Shown here piece by piece: positions 49,325 to 62,700 of a stretch of 64,000 nucleotides of DNA. The stretch is from positions 28,880,201 to 28,944,200 of the forward strand of contig CM034548.1 of assembly GCA_020055645.1 (NCBI GenBank), given 5' to 3'. The notes beneath the pieces are model-generated. The model did not search any database. It saw nothing but the letters and a program-made list of their open reading frames with translations, and had not been told where the DNA came from. The DNA comes from Tomocerus qinae (Eukaryota; Arthropoda; Collembola; Entomobryomorpha; Tomoceridae). Both the position numbers and the translations under genes were made by a program. Every line of letters starts with the position of its first letter. The first letter of the stretch is position 1.

Positions 49325-49421
49325 ATTAATGTTTTCAATAATGTACCCCAACGAATACCTTCATGTGCTAAATGTAGTACATAGAGATATGCGTTGGGGT
49401 ACATTATCGAAAACATTAATT
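49325..49421. mobile_element. 97-bp foldback MITE, copy 1
   Basis: Left and right arms (about 47 bases each, outer 30 with a single mismatch) start AATTAATGTTTTCAATAATG and continue with GTACCCCAACG. The element is almost all stem. A second copy lies at 56874-56966. It sits about 770 bases upstream of the myotubularin ATG. Confidence 0.8.
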
Positions 49422-52400
49422 ACTAAATAAAGTCTTTATGTATTATCAAAGCCGCTTATTAGAGGCTTCTTAGAATCAGTAACTGAGTAAACAGTTGCAA
49501 ACGCCATCATAAATAATTTATTAGATCCTGAGGAAAAACAAGAAAATTACAAGTCGAGTCGGTTTACGATATAACAAAAAATACAACGAAGCCCAAACTC
49601 AAATGATAAAATCCTAGGATAATGCAGAATTTACGGTGATTCCTTCTTTATATCTACAAATTATTCTGTTTTGGTAAACCAATCCGAACTATGATAAGGC
49701 AGTACTTGACTTTCACTCAAGTATTTACAAAAGCATTGAAAATTCAACAAATGCATTAATGCACATAGGATATCACCAAAAGATATACAGCATACTACAA
49801 ACAGTATTTGACAGAAACACTCTTTGTTTAAACATGTTTGTTAAAAACAGTCATTTCGCCATTCACGTTATGGATATTTTACAATAAGGCAAATATGTAA
49901 ACAGCATATTCAATTCAGTCATGCTAAATTATTGCAGTCTATAAAATGACGTTTTGGCAATGACGGCAATCTAAATCAAACAATGTAATCAAAGATTATG
50001 GAAAAAGCAGACATAACATTATTTATAGTCACTGAGATGGAACAGCATAGGATGAGTTCGATAGACTATCAAATGTTTTTTAATCACGTTATATGACATT
50101 TTACTTTTGCTGCAAAATCCTGCTGGTCATTTTATACCTTTTAGTCATCCAAGTCCAAATTATTTACCAAACAAAACTTTCAAAACCAATTTTTTAAGCA
50201 TGTTTTCAGGCCTTAATCTTGATTTCACCACCATACTATAAATAAGATGAGACTGTCACTTGTACATAAAATAACATCAACTTTTCAGATTGGTCAGATA
50301 TAAATTAAATTCCAAATTGTAAATGAATAACCTTTGTTAGTTAGTCCTTTCCTGACTACATTAAAAATAAAATGGTAGACAGTTAAAGAGACTTGTTTTT
50401 GTCTTTATATGAATAATTGTAAGACGTCGACCAAAACTGAATTGATCGAGTAATGATTATTAGAAATTACAGACTTTGGACATTATAATAATTATTAAAT
50501 TAAATAACAAAAAAGTTACTCTTTTACTACATTAAGTACTAAGTACATTACATATTGGTTGACAATTGCAACACCATCACAATAGCAAAATAATAAGTAA
50601 TTGTTAAAATAAAATTCCAAAACAAATCCCCTTTAAGCCATTTAATATGTTAATAATTTTTCATACATATGCCATTTTGGTACAAGGTACAGAATAGGTG
50701 CAAAGGCACATTAGGCATTAGGGTATTGCATTTGCTTTATACAGACTTCTATTATTCGTCTAATATTTTATGATTTCACTCAACTGTATTGTTTCCTGCA
50801 TTTGTTACATCAATAACATTATTTTCCACTGCTAATTCATATCATTGAAATGAAATAAAATAGTTTGAGATGTAAATATTTGACACCGGCTTACATGAGA
50901 CCAGTCCAAAGTTCAAAATAGTTCATAATAATCATATCGTTCTTAATCCAGAACAGATGGAAAAACACAGCAATAAAATCAATAACATAATGTAAACATG
51001 AGCTGGCATAAGATTGGAAACGTACATAGTTAAAACCGTTATTGTTTTAGCTTCATTCAAATTAGACTTGACATTAATATGACCTGGATAATCTGTATTA
51101 AATATCTAAAAATAAAACAACGACATTTGCTTTTCGCTAATAGTATGCATAGTGCTCTGATAATTTGTACGCTGTAGAACAAAAAGAACAGACTTTGCAG
51201 TCTGCAGAATTACAGACCGCTCGCGGACTTTGTCGAAGAGCACAGGTTAACTGTAGCAAATTAAACAATTGTAAATTGTATTTACTAATAGAGTTATTGC
51301 CAATCATGAGAATGTCAAAATGGTTTAGCCAGACACGTAGTCATACAGAGTACTACATTCATCTAAAGCTGTTAAATATTTTTAAAATGTTTCATGTGAA
51401 ATCTATAAGTAGTACTACCAGCCGAGCCGACAGCCCGACAGCCGGCCTTACACTAAAAGTTGGGGTATTTAACAGGATTTCAGACATGGTATGGTAAAAT
51501 GACGCGATTATGGATGCCGGGTGTTTCACTAGCACGTTCTAGGCACTGTACTGAACACGTTTTGATCATGCCTTAATTTATATGATAATTGCACAATCAG
51601 AAATCAAATTTGGTTGATTTATTCATTGAGTCTGAGTAATTATGAATCCAAAATAAAAATGATAATATTTTCCGTGGAACAATTTTGCATGCAATAAATG
51701 AGTATGAAATTCTGAATAAGTAAAAAAAGTACGGTAAACCCCTTGGCATAAAATAATATAGTTATTAATCTGCAATGCAAATGTAAAATACTCAGACTTA
51801 AATCAGCAAGTCAGCTCAATAAATAGACAGTGCTAACGGTATTCAAGGCACAAAAAAATTGGCAATAATATGATGACTTCTGACAGATTGAATGCTCTTT
51901 TTGATGGCTTCTCCTTAACTAAGCCGCCAACCTTCCTGCATTGAATATATTTTTATCACTTTATTATTATTTGCTATTCTATTGTGGTGATACGCTGCAC
52001 CATAAAATCTAAATGTGAATGCAGTTTTGAGATTTCACAGCTCCGAATCCTAATTGCATATTTCATTTATAGTTATTTTGGCAATTATTCTTCCAACACA
52101 TTTGTTGGCAAAAGGTAGATATTTAAGAAAGATCATATCGGCATAACGTTCATAAAAGTAAAGTTAGCTCATGACACTGTTAAATAGTCTACAAAAATAA
52201 CAATCGTGTTGTACTGTAAATGGGCATCTTCTACCGCACACCGTTTAACAGATCACATTTACATCGAAAAGGAACGACTAAGGAAGTACAATAAATTTTG
52301 AATGTCACTATTTAATACACAGTCAACACGTTACAGGAACTGTAAACCTCGGAAATTCTATTACACTACTGCAATTGTTATTTTATATTTGATTACTGCA

Positions 52401-55361
52401 GCCGGAAGTCAGTAATGATTGATGATAATTGAAAAGTTATTAAGTATAATGCACTGCTATCAATGATTAAAAATTGTAATTTTAAGTCAAGTTTCCCTTA
52501 CTTTAATTTTCAGCTAAGCAGAGTATTATCAATGATGATGCAAAATGCAAAACTGAGCAAATACCAAAACACCTTTTCACACGAGAAATCCAATATAGTT
52601 AGTAAATAAGATTTTTACCTGCAGAAGTTAACAGCTAATAGTCAGAATTAATAATTAAAGATTAATTGTAGACCACTGACTGAGCAAGAAACAATTTTAG
52701 GTTTTAGTTATTTTCATTGATCACAACAATCACAATATCCACAACACATCTAGTGATCACCGTAGATGTCAGACACTAAATGTTGAATGTCGGTAGTGTG
52801 CTGGTGACCGAGTGTACACACATGCACAATAGGCAAGACATGATGAAATACCAAAAACTTAATTGGTTCTACTGGTGACTCGTGATTATGTTAAATTGTT
52901 GACAGATGAACAAAATTAGCAATCATTAATCAGTAATTTAGTTAAGATCAAAGATTGAGAGCTAAAATGACTTGAACTGACAACTGACTAATTTTGAATT
53001 TGAATGTTGAATAACAAATGCACAATACACACACTCAAAGCTTTCTCAAATACAAAATATGATCAATAATCTCAAAAATCCTATTCCGTCAATGAATATC
53101 CAACAAAAGCATGAAAAATGTTGTTTTCTGATTATGAAAAATGAATATCAATTATTAATGATTTACACAATTTCTCCTCAACACTCAACAGTCAACAGTG
53201 TTTTTATTTCAAATTTATTCATTGCCTATCATCGGTTCTAATACCCAAGAGCTATGCAGTCACCAGTCATTGGTCATCTGAACGTATTCAGTATTCTAGA
53301 TTGTTCACAAGCTTATCAAGCATTCCACATTCATTCAATAACAAAACAAAATTAAATTGGTATTACCTTTTGAGTTGAAATTTTCCTTTTCATTCGCAGG
53401 TGTAGTTTTCAGTCCAAAATAACGAATTTTAGTTGTTCTTCAAAATAGTAAATAATACAATCGAATCACAAATGTCTCAAGTTAATATTGATCAACTGAT
53501 CACTGATAAATTGACTGAGTAAACAAGATTTTCCGAATTCCGACTCAAAAGTATCAAACCACTAACTTCAGAATACAGATTAGAGATAGCAGACAGAAAC
53601 ACAGTTTGCTTTGCTCTCCGGACTCTGTTCTCTGACAATGAGTGGGTATTGGGTATTCTATCCTATGAGAGCCTTGATTTCTTTTTCTCGTGACGTAGTA
53701 GAGTTGAGATCCACTCAATACTTTCGCTAAATTGTATCACTCGACTTACATCAACGATGACTTATTCACTGATGAAAAATTACAATTAGGCAATAAGAAT
53801 TAACTGTAATTGTTTATTTACTCTGTGAAACCAATAAAAGATATTAGGTAATAATTTTCTAGGTAATTCAAATTTTAATGCCTATTGTGATAAAAATTGC
53901 TTTCAAATCAAAAGTGCAATTTTTAATGTCACTCGATAAAAAAATGACAACCTATCAAATCGCTATTTTAAAACGTTATTTTCACCTTTCAAAGTACTTC
54001 AACCATTGACCTTAGGAGGAAAATATTATCATGCTCCACAGAATTTTAGTACACAGCCGACGATACTGGTACTCCATTCACAGTGACAACCAAGACCCAA
54101 CTGTCGCTTTCAAAAATCTTTCTAAACAAGCATAGGCTTGAGTAGACTGTCTATGCAAAATAAAATTAAGGAAATATTAAAAAATGTCTTTTGACGCACA
54201 TCAACTCACCGATACGAGAATTTAAACTCGCAGTTTAATTACTATTCTGTCTAAAATGTTATATTATGAAGTGAGTAAAGGTCATGAAGATAACAGGTTA
54301 ATATGATGGAAATGTCCACTAATCGCTAATCCCTTAATATATGATATATGGTGAATCAAAAAATTACATAATATTTGATTTATCGTTATTATTTACTGGT
54401 ACATAATATTATATACAGAGCCTTATCTTTTTGACAAATAAACACAATAATAATAGTTACTTATTTGAGAAGGGCAAGACTTTGACAAACAATCAATTAC
54501 CATCTGCAGGAATTGCTAAGCAAGAATTTAATTGACCCATTTGGCTTGGCCTCTAGAAGCCAGTTGGCGTGACGCGTATTGTTACAGTTTCTGAAACGGT
54601 CATGGCCACAAATATGAACAAATCGCGGGAAACGCTTGTTAAAGTGTAGGGAATAGAAACTTTTTGTGCGTTCATTTCCGTTTCAGGCAGGTTCCCAGTT
54701 CCCACTCATCTCTGCGCTTTCTTATGTCAATGTGTATCCTATCCTGTCATTTCCAAATTCCTTTTCCTTAACGTCCATTCCTGACCTTATTAAGGATTTC
54801 TATTTCTATGAATTGATCAAATTAGACAACTATCATAGTAACCAATACCAAATTCTATCTAATATAAAGTTAAGGAAGAAGTTTGCATTTGGGTGATGTC
54901 CCTAAAATGAGCAAGTGCGTGTATCCTATGCACTTACCAACTTCAAGTTTCAAAATAAAACTTCTGTTACAAAATATGTATTTCAATTTCCACGATTCTC
55001 GAATGTGTGAGGTGCTATGTGTTTGGCGGTTCTGCTTTTGAAAAAATCATCGGTATTTCCCTTAGGTTATTGGTTATTGCTATTCGGGTATTGATTGCTT
55101 GTATATGTGGGAAGTAAGAAGGTAAGTATAATAGCCTAATTGGAAACAAATTTTTTGAAGTTCATTATAGAACCTACGGGGACATTGATTAGTTGATTGT
55201 TTTGGTGGGAACTAAAAATGGAGTATTAAAATCTAGGACTGTTATTTTGGTTTAGACACTTCCTTCTGACCAGATAACTGGAACTACAGCTATAATTTTG
55301 TCAGCCGCTTTGGAAATAAAAGTGTGTTTAAATTATCGAATTTACAAAGTATTTATTTTGG
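49422..55361. other. Intergenic, no gene recognised
   Basis: About 6 kb of AT-rich sequence with no coding signal, repeat family or RNA gene that I can support. The longest frame is about 110 codons (51165-51497) and has no recognisable content. Confidence 0.5.
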
Positions 55362-55440
55362 GATTGTTTTTATTGCTGGAATGGATTGCTTGCTGAATTT
55401 GTCTTGCATGTTAGGTTCGTCCCTTTGCTGGGTTCACTAG
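55362..55440 (+). mobile_element. Helitron-like 3' end, family C copy 2
   Basis: This matches 19754-19835, ending GCTGGGTTCA and CTAG followed by T. Only the 3' part is recognisable. Confidence 0.5.
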
Positions 55441-56062
55441 TACAAAACATTTGTTTAAGAAATCATCCAAGGTGCCAGGTTAGGTTACGGTTTTAATCAA
55501 CATTTATGTAGAATAATTTTTTTTAAATTTTGTTCTAATTGGTCACAACCAATCCACCGTTAAGTAACGATAAATGCTATGGATTAAGGAAAAAGTAATT
55601 CCTGGTCATGGCGGAGTCAATGAAATAGGTAATATCAATATTCTTCCACTCTTACTATTATTGTATCTAATTTCGTGGTATCTATCACTACAACTATCAC
55701 AATGCCAATTCTTGATTAAAACGCCCTGAGGATGATAATAGAGTTTGAATTTTGTTGAAAGTTTGGTCATATTAAATCATAAAATGCATAGTTCAAAGGT
55801 TGGAAGCCTATAAACTTATACAGGAGTCACTATAAACTGAACTGAACTGAACTCTGTATTAAATAAAATAGGAAAAGATGTTTAATTCAAATCTAGAATT
55901 CAGGGGCGGAAGGCTTTAGAGTCCAAACCATTGCCTATTCAAGTAAAATTATAGAAGCTGCAAATTTATAATACCAGATTTATGAATTAATTTTCTATTC
56001 GATTCTCGTTCAAGATACTTTAATTAATTAAATATTAACTAGATATAAACTTGATATCTCTA

Positions 56063-56114
56063 GGCCCGAATGCAATTTTCGACAAGCAAGCCAGGGAAAT
56101 AATTTCCAATGCCT
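56063..56114 (+). repeat. About 52-bp dispersed repeat, copy 1
   Basis: It begins TAGGCCCGAATGCAATTTTC and continues GACAAGCAAGCCAGG and AAATAATTTC. The same sequence with about five changes lies at 59321-59373 in the same orientation. The element type is unknown. Confidence 0.7.
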
Positions 56115-56397
56115 ACAGGAACAATTTTTGCCAAAACCCCATAGAAGTGTATTTTCTAACCGGTTCCCAGCTCTTTAGGGAGTACAATGTACACATAATA
56201 CATTACTATAGAATGTGGTAACTTGTGTGTTAGTATCATGTATATCTATAGCACTGTACTATAGATTATAGAATCATTCGGACTATAACAGCACATAAAC
56301 AAAACAAACTATATAGTCATAGTAATATTCTCTTGTACCTATACCTATATCCAAGTGCACTTCACATTTTGTACTGGCTGTGTGTACTGTGTACTCT

Positions 56398-56418
56398 GTT
56401 GTGTGTGTGTGTGTGTGT
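56398..56418. repeat. (TG)n microsatellite
   Basis: About ten TG dinucleotides in a row. Confidence 0.9.
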
Positions 56419-56524
56419 GATGTGAAGTCTCGTGTCTTTTGTGCATAGCATAGAATATAGATACGTTATACATGTCTTTCTTAACGCATACAGTCTCAAT
56501 AAAATTCCCACAGTTAGTCCCAAC

Positions 56525-56705
56525 CAGAGCCCCCAGCCGTGATATTTAGTCGCGGCGGCGGCTGGAAATTTGGGGAAAAAACGGCGGCGATGGCGGCTGG
56601 CCATCATGGCTTCATGTATTTTTCTCTATTAGTGGCGGCGGCTGATGGCAAATTTGACCCTAAAACGGCGGCGGCCGCGGCTGGCCATCACGGCTGGGGG
56701 CTCTG
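56525..56705. mobile_element. 181-bp GC-rich hAT-like MITE
   Basis: Perfect 19-bp inverted ends (CAGAGCCCCCAGCCGTGAT) are flanked by the 8-bp direct repeat GTCCCAAC (56517-56524 and 56706-56713). An 8-bp duplication and ends beginning CAG are hAT features. The inside is unusually GC-rich, with runs of GGC and two copies of a segment around AACGGCGGCG..GGCTGGCCATCA, so it stands out sharply from the AT-rich flanks. Confidence 0.9.
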
Positions 56706-56873
56706 GTCCCAACTCTCCCAACATAGAATAGTATAGTCAACATATTCAGATACTCAAAAATATATGTATAGGTACAAAAATATTATGAGTAGTATGTACT
56801 ATGTACCGAATCCCTTTGCATGGCAGGGCATGTATGGTACGGACTACGGTACGGACGTATGGACATAATTATT

Positions 56874-56966
56874 GTTTTCAATAATGTACCCCAACGCATA
56901 CCTCCATGTACTAAATTTAACACATGAAGGTATGCGTTGGGGTACATTATTGAAAACATTAATTAA
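56874..56966. mobile_element. 93-bp foldback MITE, copy 2
   Basis: It has the same arms as 49325-49421 (GTTTTCAATAATGTACCCC and complement), nearly perfectly paired, with loop CTAAATTTAACA. The two copies differ mainly in the loop. Confidence 0.8.
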
Positions 56967-58240
56967 CTTCTGGTGGTGTACTAAGTACTAGCATGGTGGT
57001 CTTACGGAAATAAAAGGAAATACCAATAATACCATGTTGATTTTGCCGATTGATAAAAATTACAAGCATGCCCATTGATCCAAAATTATGAAAAAGGGTA
57101 TTCAAATTGCATGATCAGAAGATACAACCCTCAGTCGTTTTGGGGATACGCTTATTTCGTCAATTTTGTTACTCTTTTCTTAAGAATTAGTAGATGTAAA
57201 TGTAAGTGATGTAACCCATTATTAGACTTTTTTTAATCCAGGCAACATTTATTGCTCTTTGTTTGCAGGACATTCCAAACTACTAACAACCACATGTTCA
57301 TCACTCAACGAGGCATCAAAATCACTATGACCGACATTTTAAGGGGATATTTAATAATGCGAAAATTCTATCTTACTTAGCAATGTTCAATATTCAGTTA
57401 TATGTTTTCCTTGCTTGTACAAATAGGAAGTACAAAAGTTATACCCTTGGTCAGAAAAGTTGTCTTGAAGAAATCTTTTCATCCTGTTCCCTGTATTCTT
57501 TTTTGTGGTGGTACTGCGCCAATTCACTATTGAAGAAAAAGGGTCATTCATGAATAAACAGCTGCATTTCTAACTAAGGAAATGGGTTAATATTTTTAAG
57601 TACATATGTAACATCCAAACCAAATCGAGTACTGTAATTCCTACTTTTCAATGTTTTCATTACTTTATTTTTTATGCCATATTATGAACTCTACTAATTT
57701 AGTCATGAAAACGCCCGTAACAAAAGTTACAGCGTCTGGTTACACAGCTGCGCGCAGATATGATGGTTGACAGCTATTATTCAAGCCACGAAATTCATAC
57801 AGTACTATCCATACTTATTGGGAAAAATACGTTTGCAATTTGCATCATATAGTGATGGAAATACTTTTAATTTTAATCCGGAAACGGTAATGTTTCTTAT
57901 GTAGGTTGAAGTAAGGCAGTGGTTGCACAAATACCTATGAATATTATTGTTTTATAATTAGGTTAATGTCATATGTCCCTCGAAAGCGTGTTTTGGCATG
58001 CCCTGTGTGTTTCATAGCGCGATTTTTAAAATGTGCAATCTTTTTAGTATTTAGTTTTCCTAAAACAGCAAATAATCACATCACCAGCATTAATAAAGCT
58101 ATTCCGTTTTTACATGTATTCCCGTTAAATTGCTTTGTGGAAGCGTGGGAGTTTACTCCCTATTTTGTCATTTGTAAAATTCAACAGCTGTATATACTGG
58201 GGGTCTAACAGTATTGGGTGTATAATCTATCTTCTATCTA

Positions 58241-58398
58241 TCTATAATTATAATCGTAGACTTGAAAAATTTACCTACCTATATAAATATGTATGGTTGG
58301 TAGGGCAGATTTAAATTTTACCGCGTTGATCCAAGGAGTCATTATTAATGGAATATAATAAATTTCGAAACCCAGTGGCGTATGCTGGGAGCTACTAG
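58241..58398 (+). mobile_element. Non-autonomous Helitron, family A copy 4 (158 bp)
   Basis: It starts TCTATAATTATAATCGTAG after an A. It ends with a CCCAG..CTGGG hairpin, then AGCTA and CTAG followed by T. It keeps the best family A 3' terminus in the window. The middle is deleted relative to the copy at 9775. Confidence 0.7.
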
Positions 58399-58526
58399 TA
58401 GCATATTGCATTAGCATCTTTAAAAATTCAACCAAATATAATCATTCCTAAACGTTTTGAAATTTAATAACGTTGCCGCGGAATCATGTACCAGTGCCCA
58501 CCATGTACTAATGTGGTCCAATTCTG

Positions 58527-58630
58527 TCTAAGTTTTATTCGGCCAATTAGGTCTAAGTCAGTCTTATTCGGCCAATTCGGTTTAAGTCTTTCTTATTTGG
58601 CCAATTTGGTCTAAGTCAGTCCAAAAGTCC
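58527..58630 (+). repeat. About 30-bp tandem repeat
   Basis: Three to four units of TCTTATTCGGCCAATTCGG followed by TCTAAGTCAG occur here, with scattered changes. Confidence 0.8.
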
Positions 58631-59320
58631 CTTTTGTAGTTAGGTAGGCCTTATATTGCTGTGTTCATTTTCTGCCCACCAAAAGTGCTACCAGACGCTA
58701 AAAAGTCTATTCGTGCCTCAGCGCAGCGTTTCAAATTTCTGGGCTCATTTCAAAAGTTAGCCAAATTGGGTTTTCAGTCCTCGATTCTTGACTTAGTGAC
58801 CGAGGGCGTGTAAGGCTTCGTTTTTTGAAATTTTCAATATTGAAAGCTGGAAAATTGACAAAATTTGGGGTCTGGAGTGGGAGTTTCCACGTCTCAAATT
58901 GTACAGCTCAGTTTTTAAAATAGCTAAAGATTAAAATTTCCAAAAGAAGCCTTACACACCCCTTCAAATTCTTTGCTCGTTATTTTGGGACTAATTTTAA
59001 CTTCCTACGTCCTACCCACGATGAGAAATTTGGATTTTGGAAATTCTCCTATTCAAATGGAGACAATGAGCTAAAATCTTTGACGCCGTAATAAAATAGA
59101 CAGCGGTAGAAAATAATATTCACATGTGGATATTATTGACTCTTCTACTTGCTAGTCGACCAGGTTTCACCATTTACAGCTAACACCATGTGGTAAAACG
59201 GAAAATTGGTAGCACAGCAGAGGCAGCCTTAAAGCCAAGGCAAGGTCTTCTGCTTTAAACCTTGTGCCTACATGGCTACGCAATTTAGTTGTCTCTACTA
59301 GATACTCTGTATGTAGTCTG

Positions 59321-59373
59321 TAGGCCCGACTGCAATTTTCGACAAGCAAACCAGGCAAATAATTTCGAGTGCC
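59321..59373 (+). repeat. About 52-bp dispersed repeat, copy 2
   Basis: This is the second copy of the repeat at 56063-56114. The flanks differ, so the repeat is short or only a remnant is left. Confidence 0.7.
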
Positions 59374-59652
59374 TTTACACAGGGTGGTTCACTGGCCATT
59401 ACACAGTGTTAGGGACCTTAACTATAGCAGTGGAAACAATAACATTCTTCTTCAATCATTACAATAGCAATAGTGTGGGTTATTTAGTTCGCATGTCGGT
59501 TCTAAGGCCGGGGCTCTGATTGCAACCGGTGAGGATCGCTGGCTGCTACGCTGCTAGGCTTCGCTTCTATTCTGTTATGTGCTAACATAATGTGGCTGGG
59601 GTCCAATTAGTCCAAATCAGTCTAATTCGTTCCAATTCATACTCTTGCGCAG

Positions 59653-59776
59653 TAAGGCATGAAAAACCATGGGTGTTTGCTTTTGGTGAGGAAAAACCCA
59701 ACCCAAAAACCCGGAGTTTTGGGTTTTTGCTGTTTGTTACCCAAAACCCCAAAAACTCGGGTTTTATTATGCCCTG
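59653..59776. mobile_element. 124-bp hAT-like MITE
   Basis: The right end, read inward, starts CAGGGCATAATAAAACCCG; the left end starts TAAGGCATGAAAAACC, a decayed match. Flanks TTGCGCAG (59645-59652) and TTGCACAG (59777-59784) are an 8-bp duplication with one change. The body is made of self-complementary AAACCC/GGGTTT runs. Confidence 0.7.
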
Positions 59777-59784
59777 TTGCACAG

Positions 59785-62700
59785 TAGTTCTTAAACTAAA
59801 ACTAACTTCTCAATATACAGGGTGATCCTTATAAAAGGAAATGGGAATTGTACACGCACGTTTACAAATATTGCAATTTCTCTCCTTTTTGAATTATGCT
59901 CTGTTCTAAACGATTTTCCCGATTGAGCAACAACAGTTTCTTAAGTTTGAAGGTTTAGTTTAGAGTATACGAATTTACTCGTCTCACTTTATATACAGTC
60001 CAGTTTTTAAATACAGTGAAAGATCCTCATACTGTTAATTGAAATGATATTTTGGTTTTTTCATTAAATGGAATCTGTGTTAGGTCATTTTCCTTTCTTA
60101 GCCATAAATACTCACTTTTTAATTAGAGTGAAACTAATAATAACAATACATTTTACTGAAATACTTTGACAATTTATGAAATGATCGTAAGATATTTTCG
60201 TTTTGGATGGATGCGGTACATTTTCAATTTTAAAACTATTACAAATCGCTGTCCGCTCCCGCATCAATTTACCATGCAATCAACACCCGGGCGGCGTGTA
60301 GAAATCGTACTCAACAAAAGCAAAGATCTGCATAAGATTCAAAATGGTTGCGACCGTGCACGATTTTGTACATACTTATTACGTAGTATGAATTGTGGAT
60401 TACTGGGATAATAGTACCACACAGTACCACATAATAATACGAAATACATCTACGGCTATGCCAATTTCATTTTATATAGAGGAGAGACAGATATATAGCA
60501 TACCTATACATGTATTGCATAATGTTGAGTATATTATACACACACATTTTAACAGTGCTATAGTATTGGCGCGGGCAGAATTGCATTATACTGACAAAAG
60601 TTGTAGTTCTATCTAGGTACATTTGTGATAGGGGAGTAGGTAATATAGTTGTCTTAGCATCTTTGTACTTCGCATTATTTTTGTACAGTGTACATAGGAG
60701 TGCACAGTAACAGGTAATATTATTAAGTAATGTTTAAGAGCATTGGCAGATTTATTTGACTACAGGTTAGATTTTTATAATTGCGATAGTTGCATCCCTT
60801 GCTGTTTAGTAAAACTGCAATGTTAGTCAAACGAAAGGTTCGCTGGTTCTTCTCCATTGGAATTTTGGGGCCGGTACATTTTATATCTTTGTAGAACGAT
60901 GGCAGTATAGTAGCATGAAATTCTTTTATAGATCTCTGCTACTTCTTTGCACGGCAGGACGGCCATGCCAATATTACACATTTCCACATGCCAAGCTAAT
61001 GCAAGCCGGTTAATTTTACAAACATGCGAAAAATTTTTCATTTTTGGCTAATAATTATATCATAACTTCACAACATATCTTGCTTCATTCATTTGCTTCA
61101 AAGTTGTTTTGTTTTAAATTTCTTTTAAAATGTTTAATTACGCTCAAGTCATTAGTTTCGTAAATATACTGAAGAACCTGACTTTGAGAAGACGAAATGC
61201 ATTTCAAAACCTAATGTTTTAAAGGAAACATTGAAGAGAGAAGTACACAAGAAAAGAAAAAGTAATGGTAAAACTTAGTACAGTAAGTATAGATCAAATC
61301 TAGACGGAGTTGAAAGGAAGTGGAGCAAACAATAAAAAATGTCCTATTTTTTCTCACACAGGCTCTCTTGCATGGTATTATATTCTACCTGTTATCTACA
61401 ACGTATGACATTTCACAGAAAATGTTTTTCTTTCAAATTATAGTGCCAGAGCAAATTCTGCAGTCATATATATAGTCGTAATTATATAATCAATGTGATT
61501 TGTCTCTAAAAACGTCTCTTCAATGTTTCTAGACAAATGTAGTTTAACGCTTTCTGTTTCATTTTTCATTACAACATGTAAGGAGTCGAATTTTGTAATG
61601 CAGGTCAGTGTAATGAAACTGCTGCTGAGCTATATAACTAGGGCATGTTGGTCAAAAAAATGATATTTGAAAATGCATTTATAATTAAATCTATTAATAT
61701 ATTGTAGAAGTTTCCAGGCTTGGGAAAATAATTTTTTATTTTTAGATATGAGACATTTATAGCAATAACTATTCACCTGAAATACTACATGAAATGCACG
61801 CATATTGCATAGTAACTATAATGACCATAATTATCCGGTTTTAGATTAATTCCTTTAACCCTCGCATTGTTCCTTCCTTCAGTACAATGAAATCAAGTTG
61901 AAATGCATACCACTTGTGAATAGCTGTCAAGCTGTGTGTAAGTGATATTGTAACTTAATTTCTTTACTACATTGCAGTAAAACTCAGAAAAATCTGAGTA
62001 GCAACCTATTATTATACAACTGTGAAATGCATTCGAGGCACCACTAGAATGGGGAAAATTCCTTTCGCCGGTGTTTGCATGTCGCAGTGGGGTAAGCGAA
62101 GTGTATCGATTTTCTTCTCCATGTTTTCCTCTCCGTAATCTATCCATATCATTACTAAACATTAGTACTATATACTAGCACCTACATATACTGGCTCTTT
62201 CGGTGGAATTTCAGCCACCAAATTGTGTAGTGAAAGTCAGACTGTACTTATACCCAGTTTTACAAATACAAGTTACGTTTCATCATATAAGCAGTATTAA
62301 CATGGATAGCGTTTGTGTGTACGATGATATTATAGTAGGCTGTAGGTGAAGAAAGAAAGTAGAGCTGCAGTAGTGAAAGTCTATCCGGGAAACTTCCCTA
62401 GTATTTGCGTTTCTCCTCCAGCGGCTCCTATTGCACAGTAATTTCTATCGGAGAAAGTCGGCCTCCCATTATTTTACTATTTCTATAATTACATTTTTGC
62501 ATGTGGTCTACTTAACTAATTGCAAATTGATTTAATTGATTTCACAGTGCAAATGCACATAGAAGGTTGATTTGCCAAAGGAATCTTTTATTTTTTCAAT
62601 TTCCTACATCGGTGTGAGTAGTGAAAGGTACGTCGCTTCTATTTTCTTATTCTAATTATCTAAATGACGGTAATCCCGTATACTGCACTAAATACCAAAA

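Noticed and set aside
49327-49420. piggyBac-type TTAA target duplication on the foldback MITE
   Set aside because: TTAA is present at both ends of copy 1 but is replaced by TTAT on the left of copy 2, and it is palindromic within the arms, so it is not evidence of a duplication.
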